64,000 bases of DNA, taken from the NCBI GenBank assembly GCA_015066115.1, contig SVOZ01000001.1, positions 172,802 to 236,801 on the forward strand. Reading direction: 5' to 3'. Source of the DNA: Oscillospiraceae bacterium. Lineage in GTDB: Bacteria > Bacillota > Clostridia > Oscillospirales > Ruminococcaceae. The stretch's first letter is position 1. Each line of letters opens with the position of its first letter. The position numbers and the translations under genes are program-made. The notes under the pieces are model-generated. The model made no database searches. It was not told the DNA's origin and saw nothing but the letters and a program-made list of their open reading frames with translations. Positions 9,208 to 17,831 of the stretch are shown one piece after another.

Positions 9208-10155
9208 ATGGCAGACGTTATTAAAAAGGCTACCCGTGAAAGCTACGGTGAAGCTCTTGTTGAGCTTGGAGAAAAATATGAAAATGTTATTGTTTTAGAT
9301 GCTGACCTTGCCGCCGCAACTAAAACAGGAAGCTTTAAAAAGGCATTTCCCGAGCGTTTTTATGATTGCGGAATTGCTGAGTGTAATATGATGGGCATTG
9401 CCGCAGGTCTTTCCACAACAGGAATTGTTCCTTTTGCAAGCACCTTTGCAATGTTTGCCGCAGGCAGAGCTTACGAGATCGTAAGAAACGCAATCGGCTA
9501 TCCTCATATGAATGTTAAAATAGGTGCAACACACGCAGGTATCACCGTTGGTGAAGACGGCGCCACCCACCAGTGCTGCGAGGATATCGCCCTTATGCGC
9601 ACAATTCCCGGAATGGTCGTTATTAACCCCAGCGATCATGTTGAGGCTAAAAAAGCTGTTTTTGCCGCTTATAAGCATCAGGGACCTGTTTATATGAGAT
9701 TTGGCAGACTTGCCGTTCCTGTAATCAACGATGAAGATTACGAGTTTGAGATTGGCAAGGGCGTAACCCTCAGAGAAGGAACCGATGTTACAATTATTGC
9801 GACCGGTCTTGAGGTTTCTCAGGCGCTCGAGGCTCACGAAATGCTCAAAGCAGAGGGAATTTCTGCAAGGGTTATCAACATCCACACAATCAAGCCTCTT
9901 GATGAGGAAATTGTTGTTAAAGCCGCTAAAGAAACAGGCGCTGTTGTAACTGCTGAGGAACACAGCATTATCGGCGGTCTCGGCGAGGCTGTTTGCACAG
10001 TTCTGTGCGAAAAATGTCCGGTTCCTGTTGTAAAAATCGGCGTAAAAGATACATTTGGCTACTCTGGTCCTGCCGCAAAGCTTTTGCCGCTCTTTGGGCT
10101 TGATGCAGAGTCTATTGCAAAAGCCGCTAAAGAAGCCGTTGCAAAGAAAAATTAG
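9208..10155 (+). CDS. Transketolase, C-terminal (pyrimidine-binding) subunit
   Basis: 315 residues covering the pyrimidine-binding and C-terminal domains. DCGIAECNMMGIAAGL, the HAGITVGEDGATHQ segment and the GEHS-like EEHSIIGGLGEAV segment match transketolase. I placed the start at the ATG 9208, 4 bp after the first subunit's stop, because GGAGG sits just upstream; an in-frame ATG at 9166 would overlap the neighbour and lacks a ribosome binding site. A terminator follows. Confidence 0.93.
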   Translation: MADVIKKATRESYGEALVELGEKYENVIVLDADLAAATKTGSFKKAFPERFYDCGIAECNMMGIAAGLSTTGIVPFASTFAMFAAGRAYEIVRNAIGYPHMNVKIGATHAGITVGEDGATHQCCEDIALMRTIPGMVVINPSDHVEAKKAVFAAYKHQGPVYMRFGRLAVPVINDEDYEFEIGKGVTLREGTDVTIIATGLEVSQALEAHEMLKAEGISARVINIHTIKPLDEEIVVKAAKETGAVVTAEEHSIIGGLGEAVCTVLCEKCPVPVVKIGVKDTFGYSGPAAKLLPLFGLDAESIAKAAKEAVAKKN

Positions 10156-10170
10156 TATTTTTAAAACAAA

Positions 10171-10206
10171 AAACCGCTCTCTTTTTTAAAAGAGGGCGGT
10201 TTTTTT
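10171..10206 (+). terminator. Terminator after the transketolase pair
   Basis: A GC-rich stem (AACCGC/GCGGTT plus CTCTTTT/AAAAGAG) ends in a run of T residues, 15 bp after the transketolase stop. Confidence 0.85.
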
Positions 10207-10209
10207 GTA

Positions 10210-10237
10210 AAAAAGCCGTTATTTAAAACGGCTTTTT
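10210..10237. terminator. Symmetric terminator between convergent genes
   Basis: A perfect 11-bp stem (10210-10220 with 10227-10237) has an A-run on one side and a T-run on the other, so it can act on both strands. It lies just past the stop of the minus-strand aspartokinase gene. Confidence 0.8.
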
Positions 10238-10241
10238 GTTT

Positions 10242-11450
10242 TTAGATATTAAAGAAAGCGTCGTGAACAACTCTTGAAGCGGTTTCAGCCTGAGCTTCAT
10301 CAATGATAACAGAAACCTTTATTTCGCTTGTTGTTATCATGCTGATGTTGATGTTTGCGTCAGAAAGAGCCTCAAACATTTTTGCAGCAATTCCGGGGTT
10401 GGACTGCATTCCTGCTCCAACAAGTGAAACCTTTGCAAGATTATCTTTGGTAACAACCTTTGAAGCGCCAATCATTTCAAGGTTTTCATTAATAACAGAA
10501 ACTGCAAGATCAAGATTAGCTTTGTTAACGGTAAAGCTTATATCTTTTGTGTTGTCGCGGCCAACAGACTGAAGAATTACATCGATATTAACCTTTTTAG
10601 CGGCGAGCAGGGAGAAGAGCTTAAATGCCATTCCGGGTTTGTCTGCGATACCTATAACAGCAACCTTTGCAACATCTTTATCAACGGCTACGCCTCTAAC
10701 TAACATTTTTTCCATTTTAACAACCTCCTTAACCTTTGTACCGGGTTTTCTTTCTAAACTTGATAAAACTTCAAGCTCAATATTGTGCTTCTTTGCCATT
10801 TCAACCGAACGGTTGTGAAGAACCTGTGCGCCAAGTGATGCAAGCTCGAGCATTTCGTCAAAGGTGATTTCGTCAAGCTTCTTGGCGGTGGGGATCTTTC
10901 TGGGATCAGCGGTGTAAACGCCGTCAACATCGGTGTAGATCTGGCAGAGATCAGCTTTAAGTGCAGTTGCAAGAGCAACAGCGCTTGTGTCAGAACCGCC
11001 TCTTCCAAGGGTTGTAATATCGTCGTAACGGTTAATTCCCTGGAAACCTGCAACTATAACGATGTTCTTTCTCATGAGCTCGCTGCGTAAACGCTCGGAA
11101 TTAATATTGTAAATTCGAGCGTTTCCGTGGTCGGAGTTTGTCTTCATTCCAACCTGCCAGCCTGTAAGAGAAATAACAGGGAAGCCCATCTTTTCAATTG
11201 TCATGGCAAGAAGTGAGATAGAAATCTGCTCGCCAACAGAAAGAAGAACGTCCATTTCGCGCTTTGAGGGGGAAGGGTTAACCTCTTTTGCTTTTTCAAT
11301 AAGGTCGTCGGTTGTGTCGCCTTGTGCAGAAACAACTACAACAACATCGTTTCCGGCTTTGTATGTGTCTGTAATAATGCCGGCAACGTTTCTGAGTCGC
11401 TCTGCGTTAGCAACAGAGCTTCCTCCGAATTTTTGTACTATAAGTGACAT
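10242..11450 (-). CDS. lysC: Aspartate kinase
   Basis: 402 residues. The N-terminal amino-acid kinase domain opens with QKFGGSS and has the TLGRGGSDTSA segment; the C-terminus holds two ACT domains (about 265-400), the usual sites of allosteric feedback inhibition. It phosphorylates aspartate, the first step towards lysine, threonine and methionine. The gene is downstream of hom on the same strand with a 27-bp gap, so both are likely one transcript. The ACT arrangement suggests a Lys/Thr-regulated enzyme, but the effector cannot be read from sequence alone. Confidence 0.95.
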   Translation of the reverse strand: MSLIVQKFGGSSVANAERLRNVAGIITDTYKAGNDVVVVVSAQGDTTDDLIEKAKEVNPSPSKREMDVLLSVGEQISISLLAMTIEKMGFPVISLTGWQVGMKTNSDHGNARIYNINSERLRSELMRKNIVIVAGFQGINRYDDITTLGRGGSDTSAVALATALKADLCQIYTDVDGVYTADPRKIPTAKKLDEITFDEMLELASLGAQVLHNRSVEMAKKHNIELEVLSSLERKPGTKVKEVVKMEKMLVRGVAVDKDVAKVAVIGIADKPGMAFKLFSLLAAKKVNIDVILQSVGRDNTKDISFTVNKANLDLAVSVINENLEMIGASKVVTKDNLAKVSLVGAGMQSNPGIAAKMFEALSDANINISMITTSEIKVSVIIDEAQAETASRVVHDAFFNI

Positions 11451-11477
11451 AATAAAAAACTCCGTTTCTTATCTATT

Positions 11478-12710
11478 TTATTTAAGCACTCTGAAATATG
11501 AATTAACAATTTCACCCTGCTGCTTTAACTTATTTAATGCTGACTCAAAATCAGCTTCCTTGATCTCTTTGGTTATAAATAAGAGCTGGTTATCGTATTC
11601 AAAGGTAACTTCGCCTTCACCAAAAAGAGAAACCAACTTTTCCAAAGTTTCCTGTGTTTTTTGCGCGCGAATGCAGAAAGAAAATTCACCCTGCTTGTAA
11701 TCAATAACCTTGTCGTGTGCGCCGTCTTTCCAGAAAACAGGCTGACTTGTGGGAGCAAACTTTACACACTCAATAATATCAGAAACAACGGCACTTGCGG
11801 TGGGCAGTTTTCCTGCGCCTCTGCCGTAAAAAGCAACCTCGCCAACAGCATCTCCTTCGACCACAACTCCGTTAAATACGTCTTTAATGTTTGAAAGGCG
11901 GCTTTGAGGGGGAACCATCATAGGAGCAACCAGAACCTGTGTTTTTTTATCTTCAAGCTGCTTGCAATAAGCGATGAGCTTTATTGTGTAATGGAGCTTT
12001 GCGGCGGCAGAAACATCATCAGATGTGATGGCGGTAATGCCTTCTGTATGTACCTCGTCGGGATAAACGTGCTCGCCAGAGATAAGGGAAGAGATAATGC
12101 AGATTTTGCGGCAGGCATCGTGCCCGTCAATGTCGGCAGAAGGGTTTCTCTCGGCATATCCAAGCTTTTGTGCAAGAGAAAGAGCATCCTCAAACGACAT
12201 CTTTTCCTCAAACATCTTTGTAAGAATAAAGTTTGTTGTTCCGTTTACTATTCCTGCAATTTTCTTTATATTGTTTCCTATAAGACACATTCTGAGCGGC
12301 CTGATAATAGGAATTCCGCCTCCGACGCTGGCTTCAAAGAGGTAAAGAACATTATGCTCTTTTGCAATTTGTAGAAGCTCTGCGCCGTGTGTTGCAACAA
12401 GCTCTTTGTTTGAGGTAACAACGCTTTTTCCTGCTTCAAGTAAACGCTTGGTATAGTCGTAAGCCGGCTTTAAACCGCCGATAACCTCTGCAACAACAGT
12501 AACCTCGGGGTCGCTAAGTATTACTTCAAAATCCGAAGTGAATTTTTCGTCAAATGGGGTGCCTGTGTGGCTTACGATGTCAAGAATGTATTTAATGTCA
12601 ACATCGTCATTGATTTTTTTTGATATGCCCTCAAGACTGTTGTAAAAAGCTTCAACAACTCCTGAACCGACAACACCGTAACCCATAACTGCGATTTTTT
12701 GACTGCTCAT
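11478..12710 (-). CDS. hom: Homoserine dehydrogenase
   Basis: 410 residues. The N-terminal NAD(P)-binding fold begins MGYGVVGSGVVEA, the catalytic region carries the NGTTNFILTKM segment and the SADIDGHDACRK motif, and the last ~75 residues form an ACT-like regulatory domain. It reduces aspartate semialdehyde to homoserine on the threonine/methionine branch. It is the first gene of the hom-lysC transcription unit and has a recognisable promoter upstream. Confidence 0.95.
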   Translation of the reverse strand: MSSQKIAVMGYGVVGSGVVEAFYNSLEGISKKINDDVDIKYILDIVSHTGTPFDEKFTSDFEVILSDPEVTVVAEVIGGLKPAYDYTKRLLEAGKSVVTSNKELVATHGAELLQIAKEHNVLYLFEASVGGGIPIIRPLRMCLIGNNIKKIAGIVNGTTNFILTKMFEEKMSFEDALSLAQKLGYAERNPSADIDGHDACRKICIISSLISGEHVYPDEVHTEGITAITSDDVSAAAKLHYTIKLIAYCKQLEDKKTQVLVAPMMVPPQSRLSNIKDVFNGVVVEGDAVGEVAFYGRGAGKLPTASAVVSDIIECVKFAPTSQPVFWKDGAHDKVIDYKQGEFSFCIRAQKTQETLEKLVSLFGEGEVTFEYDNQLLFITKEIKEADFESALNKLKQQGEIVNSYFRVLK

Positions 12711-12764
12711 TTGTGTTCTCCGTTTTCTAAATTCTTTTGCTTTAAAAATTACAAATATATAAAG

Positions 12765-12793
12765 ATTGTACCTTATTTTTACTTATATTTCAA
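12765..12793 (-). promoter_or_regulatory. Sigma-A-type promoter for hom-lysC
   Basis: Read on the minus strand: TTGAAA (12793-12788), a 17-bp spacer, then TACAAT (12770-12765), about 55 bp before the hom start. Confidence 0.55.
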
Positions 12794-12884
12794 GTGTTTA
12801 AGTCACTTTTTTATCGTATATTTTAAAAAAATGCAAATAAAAAGAATTTAAGGAATAAAATGTAGAGATTATTGCAGAAATGAA

Positions 12885-13985
12885 GTGATCTTGTTGAATA
12901 AAAACGGCGAAAAAAACAAAAAATTAATAACTGCTCTGTCGTTTGCGGCTGCTTTAATTTTTGCTGTTTGTTTCTGGAAGATAATACTACCTTTTTTGTT
13001 CTGCTTTGTTGTGGCGATCATGCTTAGAAAAATGGTTAAATTTATAGAAAATGTAACGGGGATGAACTCTAAGATCTCGGGCGGAATATGTATAACAGTT
13101 TGCTATGCGCTGCTTTTCGGCGCAACCTATATTCTTGCGCAAAGCTTTGTTAGTGAAATAATTCGCCTTGCTGAAAACCTGCCGACTATTTATAACACCA
13201 AAATTGTGCCGCTCATTAATAGTCTTGAAAAGGGAGTTTTTCAGCTTTTTGGCGGCAACACAGAGTTTGAAAAGATGATTAGAGCTTTTTTGAGCGGCGC
13301 TGATGAGCAGTCTTTCCGTTTTTTAGTAAACCTTTCAAATAAAGTTACAGAGATAGTTGCAAAATTTGTTCTTAATCTGCCGGATTTTTTTGTTACAGCA
13401 ACAGTTACAATAATTGCATCCTTTTTTATATGTATAGATTATGAAAAAATCAGAGATTTTATTTTGTTGCAGTTTTCCGACGATTTAAAGGAGAAGTTTT
13501 TGGAAATAAAAGAAATATTTTATAAAATAGTATTTAAGATAATCTATTCGTATTTTTTGATTTTTCTTTTAACATTTTCTCAGCTTGTTTTAGGTCTTTT
13601 GCTTCTTAAAGTAAATTACGCATTAATACTTTCGCTTATTATAGCCGTTGCTGATATTTTTCCTATAATCGGAACCGGAACTATTCTTGTTCCTTGGGCG
13701 ATTTTTGAATTTGTAAACGGAAATTATCCGCTTGCAATTGGACTTATTGCATTGTTTTTCATCATAACGGTTGTTAGAAATATAGTTGAGCCTAAAATAA
13801 TCGGTAAAAACATAGGAATACATCCTCTTCTAAGCCTTGCCGCAATGTATTTCGGACTTAAAACAGGAGGCGTGATTTGGGCGGTTTTCTTGCCGATCTT
13901 GTTGGGCGTTATTAAACAGCTTAACGATAATGGAATTATAAAATTATATAAAAAGAAGGACAAAGCGTATAACATAAATGCTTAA
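12885..13985 (+). CDS. AI-2E transporter (PerM) family membrane protein
   Basis: 366 residues with roughly eight hydrophobic segments and the topology of the AI-2E/PerM family. The GxPPxxGp-like signature of the family is seen here as DIFPIIGTGTILVPWA, and the C-terminal PKIIGKNIGIHPLLSL motif is typical. Family members include Na+/H+ antiporters and the sporulation protein YtvI, so transport of AI-2 should not be assumed. The GTG at 12885 has no obvious ribosome binding site; TTG codons at 12891/12894 are alternatives. It is monocistronic by context. Confidence 0.8.
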   Translation: MILLNKNGEKNKKLITALSFAAALIFAVCFWKIILPFLFCFVVAIMLRKMVKFIENVTGMNSKISGGICITVCYALLFGATYILAQSFVSEIIRLAENLPTIYNTKIVPLINSLEKGVFQLFGGNTEFEKMIRAFLSGADEQSFRFLVNLSNKVTEIVAKFVLNLPDFFVTATVTIIASFFICIDYEKIRDFILLQFSDDLKEKFLEIKEIFYKIVFKIIYSYFLIFLLTFSQLVLGLLLLKVNYALILSLIIAVADIFPIIGTGTILVPWAIFEFVNGNYPLAIGLIALFFIITVVRNIVEPKIIGKNIGIHPLLSLAAMYFGLKTGGVIWAVFLPILLGVIKQLNDNGIIKLYKKKDKAYNINA

Positions 13986-14113
13986 AAAGACATACTATAT
14001 ACTGAGCCGAAAGAAAAAATATTTTTGCACTGTTTAAAAAACGGAGTGTTGGCAAAAATAGTTTTGACAGAAAAAACGGTCAAAGGAAATCAAATAAACG
14101 GAGCGTGAATTAA

Positions 14114-14473
14114 TTGAATGTAAAAAGAGGAGAAATATATTATGCAGATCTAAGTCCTGTTGTCGGCTCAGAACAGGGAGGAGTAAGACCGGTACTTATA
14201 GTTCAAAATGATGTGGGAAATAAATTCAGTCCAACCGTTATAGCGGCGGCAATTACAAGCCAACGCGATAAAACAAAATTACCTACACATATTGAAATTG
14301 AATCTGTCGATTGCGGACTTTCAAAAGACTCTGTCGTGCTACTCGAACAGATCAGAACCATCGACAAAAAGCGTCTTAAGGAAAGAATGGGTATGCTGGA
14401 CACAGGTTCTATGTATCAGGTTGATAACGCACTTTCTGTAAGTTTCGGACTTTCTGCTTCGCGTCCTACATAA
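14114..14473 (+). CDS. mazF: MazF/PemK-type mRNA interferase toxin
   Basis: 119 residues matching EndoA/Maz[23 protein letters not shown] at the N-terminus, then VIAAAITSQ and the HIEIE...L segments, and the [14 protein letters not shown] segment near 76-89. Such proteins cut single-stranded mRNA at short sequences. The TTG start fits a GGAG 10 bp upstream. An antitoxin gene normally precedes the toxin; the 128 bp between it and the permease hold no plausible ORF, so this toxin appears solitary. A terminator follows. Confidence 0.9.
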   Translation: MNVKRGEIYYADLSPVVGSEQGGVRPVLIVQNDVGNKFSPTVIAAAITSQRDKTKLPTHIEIESVDCGLSKDSVVLLEQIRTIDKKRLKERMGMLDTGSMYQVDNALSVSFGLSASRPT

Positions 14474-14503
14474 TTTATGTGGGACAAAAGATAAAAAATA
14501 TGT

Positions 14504-14532
14504 ACAGCGCGGTAATTTGCCGCGCTGTTTTT
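14504..14532 (+). terminator. Terminator after mazF
   Basis: A perfect 9-bp stem (14504-14512 with 14520-14528) with a 7-nt loop and a trailing T-run. Confidence 0.85.
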
Positions 14533-14599
14533 GTTGAAATAGAAATATTATTATGATATAATATAAAGGATATTTTAGTAAGAATCGGAGGCTTTTTTG

Positions 14600-15565
14600 A
14601 TGGATTGGCTTGAAATAAAAATATTTACTACGACCGAAGGAATCGAACATATTGGCGGAATGCTTTTAATGCTTGGAATAAACGGATATGCCGTTGAGGA
14701 TAAAAACGATTTTGAGGAGTTTTTATCCCAGACTGAGCCTCATTGGGATTATGTAGACGAGTCGCTGGATAGGCTTAAAACAGTTGAAACGACCGTTACA
14801 TTTTACCTGCCCGATAATGCTGACGGCAGAGAACAGCTTGCCTTTGTAAAAAGCGAGCTTGGCAGAATTGCTTCAAATGATAAAGAAAATCAGCTCGGCA
14901 GATTGGAAATGGAAATTTCGGGTCTTAAACAATGCGATTGGGAAAACGGCTGGAAACAGTATTTCAAACCTTTTACTGTAGGAAAAGATATAATCGTAAT
15001 TCCTTCCTGGGAAAAGGTTCCTGATGACAACACAAGAAAAGTTCTAACTATTGACCCCGGAATGAGCTTTGGAACAGGCCAGCACCACACAACAAGGCTT
15101 TGTATAGAGGCACTGGAAGAATGTGTCAGTGATGGATGCAGTGTTCTTGATTTAGGTAGCGGAAGCGGAATTCTTTCAATTGCGTCGCTTATTCTCGGCG
15201 CAAAATCTGCCACGGCAGTCGATATAGATCCGCTTGCAGTTGATGTTTCTGTCGAAAATGCTGCGCTTAACGGCTTTCGCTCTGATAAATATATCGCTTA
15301 TCAAGGAAACATTCTTGCCGATGATGATTTGAAACAAAAAATACGCGGAAAATACGATGTTGTTGTTGCAAACATTGTTGCAGATGTTTTAATTGCTTTT
15401 GCGCCTGTTTTTAAAGAGTATATGCATAATAAAACACGCCTCATTTGCTCAGGAATTATTGCTCATAGACTTGATGATGTTAAAAACAGTCTTATTCAAA
15501 ATGGATATAAAATCGTTTCTCAGAAAGAACAATCAGAGTGGTTTGCAGTTGAGGCTGCTCTTTAA
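14600..15565 (+). CDS. prmA: Ribosomal protein L11 methyltransferase
   Basis: 321 residues. The N-terminal substrate-recognition domain is followed by a class I SAM methyltransferase domain with motif I as VLDLGSGSGILSIA and the TIDPGMSFGTGQHHTTR segment characteristic of PrmA. It trimethylates L11. The ATG at 14600 lies 8 bp after GGAGG (14587-14591) and is preferred to the adjacent TTG at 14597. The next gene follows at 14 bp. Confidence 0.95.
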   Translation: MDWLEIKIFTTTEGIEHIGGMLLMLGINGYAVEDKNDFEEFLSQTEPHWDYVDESLDRLKTVETTVTFYLPDNADGREQLAFVKSELGRIASNDKENQLGRLEMEISGLKQCDWENGWKQYFKPFTVGKDIIVIPSWEKVPDDNTRKVLTIDPGMSFGTGQHHTTRLCIEALEECVSDGCSVLDLGSGSGILSIASLILGAKSATAVDIDPLAVDVSVENAALNGFRSDKYIAYQGNILADDDLKQKIRGKYDVVVANIVADVLIAFAPVFKEYMHNKTRLICSGIIAHRLDDVKNSLIQNGYKIVSQKEQSEWFAVEAAL

Positions 15566-15579
15566 AAAGGAGAAAAAAT

Positions 15580-16461
15580 ATGAGCTTTGAAAATGAGATT
15601 AGAAGAACGAATCACAGAAAAAAGAAACCTAACACATTTTTGATTGCGGGCTATGCGGCGGTTTTGGTGCTTTGCGTTGTTGTTATGTTTGCACTTGGAG
15701 CGTTTGGAAAAGATGACAAACCTTCGTCTTCTGCTGTTGCATCTTCTGAACAGAGCAGCTTTATTTCCATGACTGAAACAAGTTCTTCTGAGTCAACTAC
15801 AAGCAGTAAGGTATCGACAACGAGCAGTAAATCGCCGACCCCGTCAACAACCTCTTCGGCCGTTACATCTGCTTATGTTCCAAATGGCGATTGGAAGCTT
15901 ATTATTGCAAACAAACAGCATCCTATGCCTGAAAGCTATAAGATAAATCTTTCTTATGTTTCGGGAAATTACAGGCTTGACAGCCGAATTGCAGATGCAT
16001 ACAAATCGATGATTTCCGCCGCTAAACAAGATGGTATAAGCCTTAAGATTATTTCTGGATTCAGAACATTTAGCGGTCAGAAAACCCTTTTTAATAATAA
16101 GGTAAATTACTATATTAACAGAGGCTATTCAAGGCAGAAGGCAACAGAGCTTGCGGCAGAGTATGTTGCGCCACCGGGAACAAGTGATCATCTGACAGGC
16201 CTTGCAGTTGACCTTATTTCGCCTGATTGGTATAGCTATAATAGTAATCTTAATTCTGATTTTGAAAATACAAAACAGTTTGAATGGCTATATAATAACT
16301 GTGCAGAATATGGTTTTATATTAAGATATCCCAAGGGTAAAACTTCGATTACGGGCTATGCTTATGAGCCGTGGCATTACAGATATGTCGGAGTTGATGC
16401 GGCAAAGGATATTATGAGCCGTAAGATCTGCCTTGAGGAATATGTTGCACAAATGCAGTAA
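15580..16461 (+). CDS. M15-family D-alanyl-D-alanine carboxypeptidase (VanY/DacB-like)
   Basis: 293 residues. An N-terminal membrane anchor (about 20-44) is followed by a low-complexity Ser/Thr linker (about 48-92) and an M15B peptidase domain. Zinc ligands are visible as H204 and D211 in SDHLTGLAVD and H266 in EPWHYRYVG; the SGFRTFSGQ segment is also conserved. It probably trims the terminal D-Ala from peptidoglycan stem peptides outside the membrane. No vanA-type resistance genes are nearby, so a housekeeping wall-trimming role is more likely than vancomycin resistance. Confidence 0.9.
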   Translation: MSFENEIRRTNHRKKKPNTFLIAGYAAVLVLCVVVMFALGAFGKDDKPSSSAVASSEQSSFISMTETSSSESTTSSKVSTTSSKSPTPSTTSSAVTSAYVPNGDWKLIIANKQHPMPESYKINLSYVSGNYRLDSRIADAYKSMISAAKQDGISLKIISGFRTFSGQKTLFNNKVNYYINRGYSRQKATELAAEYVAPPGTSDHLTGLAVDLISPDWYSYNSNLNSDFENTKQFEWLYNNCAEYGFILRYPKGKTSITGYAYEPWHYRYVGVDAAKDIMSRKICLEEYVAQMQ

Positions 16462-16479
16462 AGGAGTTACCTTAAATTT

Positions 16480-17718
16480 ATGATTGAACTTAGCAAACAG
16501 GTTCAAAAGTGCTTTCTTGTTGGAATTGACTGCCCTCAGTACGATTGTGAGCAGTCGCTTCAGGAGCTTTCTATGCTTTGTGAAACTGCAGGAGGAATTG
16601 TGGTAGGGAGCACATCTCAAAAAAGAGATGTTCCCGATAAAGCAAGCTGTGTTGGAAGAGGAAAGCTTGAAGAAATAGCGCTTTTTTGCACTGCAAACGA
16701 CATTGATCTTGTAATCTTTGATGTTGAGCTTTCGGCTGTTCAGCTTAGAAATATCGAGGATGTGGTGCCTTGCGGCGTTATTGACAGGACAATGCTGATT
16801 TTAGACATTTTTGCAGGCAGGGCAAACACTGCCGACGGAAAACTGCAGGTTGAATTAGCCCAGCTTAAATACAGATTGCCTCATCTTTTAGGCAGGGGAA
16901 CTGCCATGTCACGTCTCGGCGGCGGAATAGGAACAAGAGGTCCCGGCGAAAGCAAGCTTGAAAGCGACAGAAGGCACATCCATAGAAGAATTGATGCGCT
17001 TGAAAGGGAACTTGATGCCCTTGCTAAAAGACGAGATGTTCAGCGTCGCTCAAGAAGAGAAAATGAGGTTAAAACGGTTGCTTTTGTTGGCTATACCAAT
17101 GTTGGAAAATCGACCCTTTTAAATAAGCTTACGGGCTCAAATGTGCTTTCAAAGGATATGCTTTTTGCAACCCTTGATCCAACCACCCGAAGCCTTGTGC
17201 TCAAAAACGGACAAACAGTTCTGCTCACAGACACCGTTGGATTTGTAAGCAGGCTTCCGCATCAGCTTATTTCAGCATTTAAATCAACCCTTGAAGAAGC
17301 GGTTTACGCTGATTTGATTTTAAATGTCTGCGATATAAGTTCTGATAATTATAAGCAGCAGCTATCTATCACAACGCAGCTTCTTTTAGAGCTTGGTTGC
17401 AAGGAGGATAAGATAATAACTGTTTTCAATAAGTGTGATAAGCTTGTCGGCGGAATAGGGATAGACCTTGATCCTAAGAACGTTGTTGTTTCGGCACATT
17501 CCGGCTATGGACTTGATAGGCTTGTTGAAAGGATAGAAGAGGAAGTTTGCAGCACAGTTAAGCTTAATGTGCTTTTTCCTTATGATAAAATGGAAGTTTT
17601 AGGCAAGATCCGCCAAAATGGAACGGTTGTTTCGGAAGAATATACCGAAAACGGCGTTTTAGTAGAGGCTTATGTTGATAAAAAGGATTTATATTTAGTA
17701 ACAGACTTAATTGTTTAA
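16480..17718 (+). CDS. hflX: GTPase HflX
   Basis: 412 residues. The N-terminal HflX domain (about 1-195) contains GRGTAMSRLGGGIGTRGPGE-type Gly-rich residues before a GTPase domain with G1 as GYTNVGKST (from about residue 204), a G3 DTVGF and G4 NKCD. HflX splits stalled 70S ribosomes and rescues translation under stress. The ATG follows the peptidase gene by 18 bp with an AAAGGAG site. Confidence 0.95.
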   Translation: MIELSKQVQKCFLVGIDCPQYDCEQSLQELSMLCETAGGIVVGSTSQKRDVPDKASCVGRGKLEEIALFCTANDIDLVIFDVELSAVQLRNIEDVVPCGVIDRTMLILDIFAGRANTADGKLQVELAQLKYRLPHLLGRGTAMSRLGGGIGTRGPGESKLESDRRHIHRRIDALERELDALAKRRDVQRRSRRENEVKTVAFVGYTNVGKSTLLNKLTGSNVLSKDMLFATLDPTTRSLVLKNGQTVLLTDTVGFVSRLPHQLISAFKSTLEEAVYADLILNVCDISSDNYKQQLSITTQLLLELGCKEDKIITVFNKCDKLVGGIGIDLDPKNVVVSAHSGYGLDRLVERIEEEVCSTVKLNVLFPYDKMEVLGKIRQNGTVVSEEYTENGVLVEAYVDKKDLYLVTDLIV

Positions 17719-17745
17719 AAAAAGACAATATTTTTTTGAAAAAAG

Positions 17746-17775
17746 TTGTTCATTTTTAAAAAAGTGTGATATAAT
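17746..17775 (+). promoter_or_regulatory. Extended -10 promoter for nadB-nadC
   Basis: TTGTTC at 17746-17751, an 18-bp spacer, and TATAAT at 17770-17775 preceded by TGA (extended -10). Just downstream, near the expected start of transcription, lies a weak dyad AGTG-8 bp-CACT (17783-17798) that could be an operator; this is speculative. Confidence 0.7.
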
Positions 17776-17831
17776 GAGTATAAGTGTAGTTATGCACTGA
17801 AAAGAACAGTCATCAAAGAGGATGAAAAGCA

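Noticed and set aside
10754..11053. Open frames antisense or out of frame within lysC and hom.
   Set aside because: They lie inside clearly conserved genes and have no supporting start signals.
12711..12884. Lysine riboswitch upstream of hom-lysC.
   Set aside because: The stretch is AT-rich and only about 174 bp, with a simple promoter; no conserved riboswitch core could be recognised.
15580..16461. Vancomycin-resistance VanY.
   Set aside because: The M15 domain fits, but no van regulatory or ligase genes surround it.
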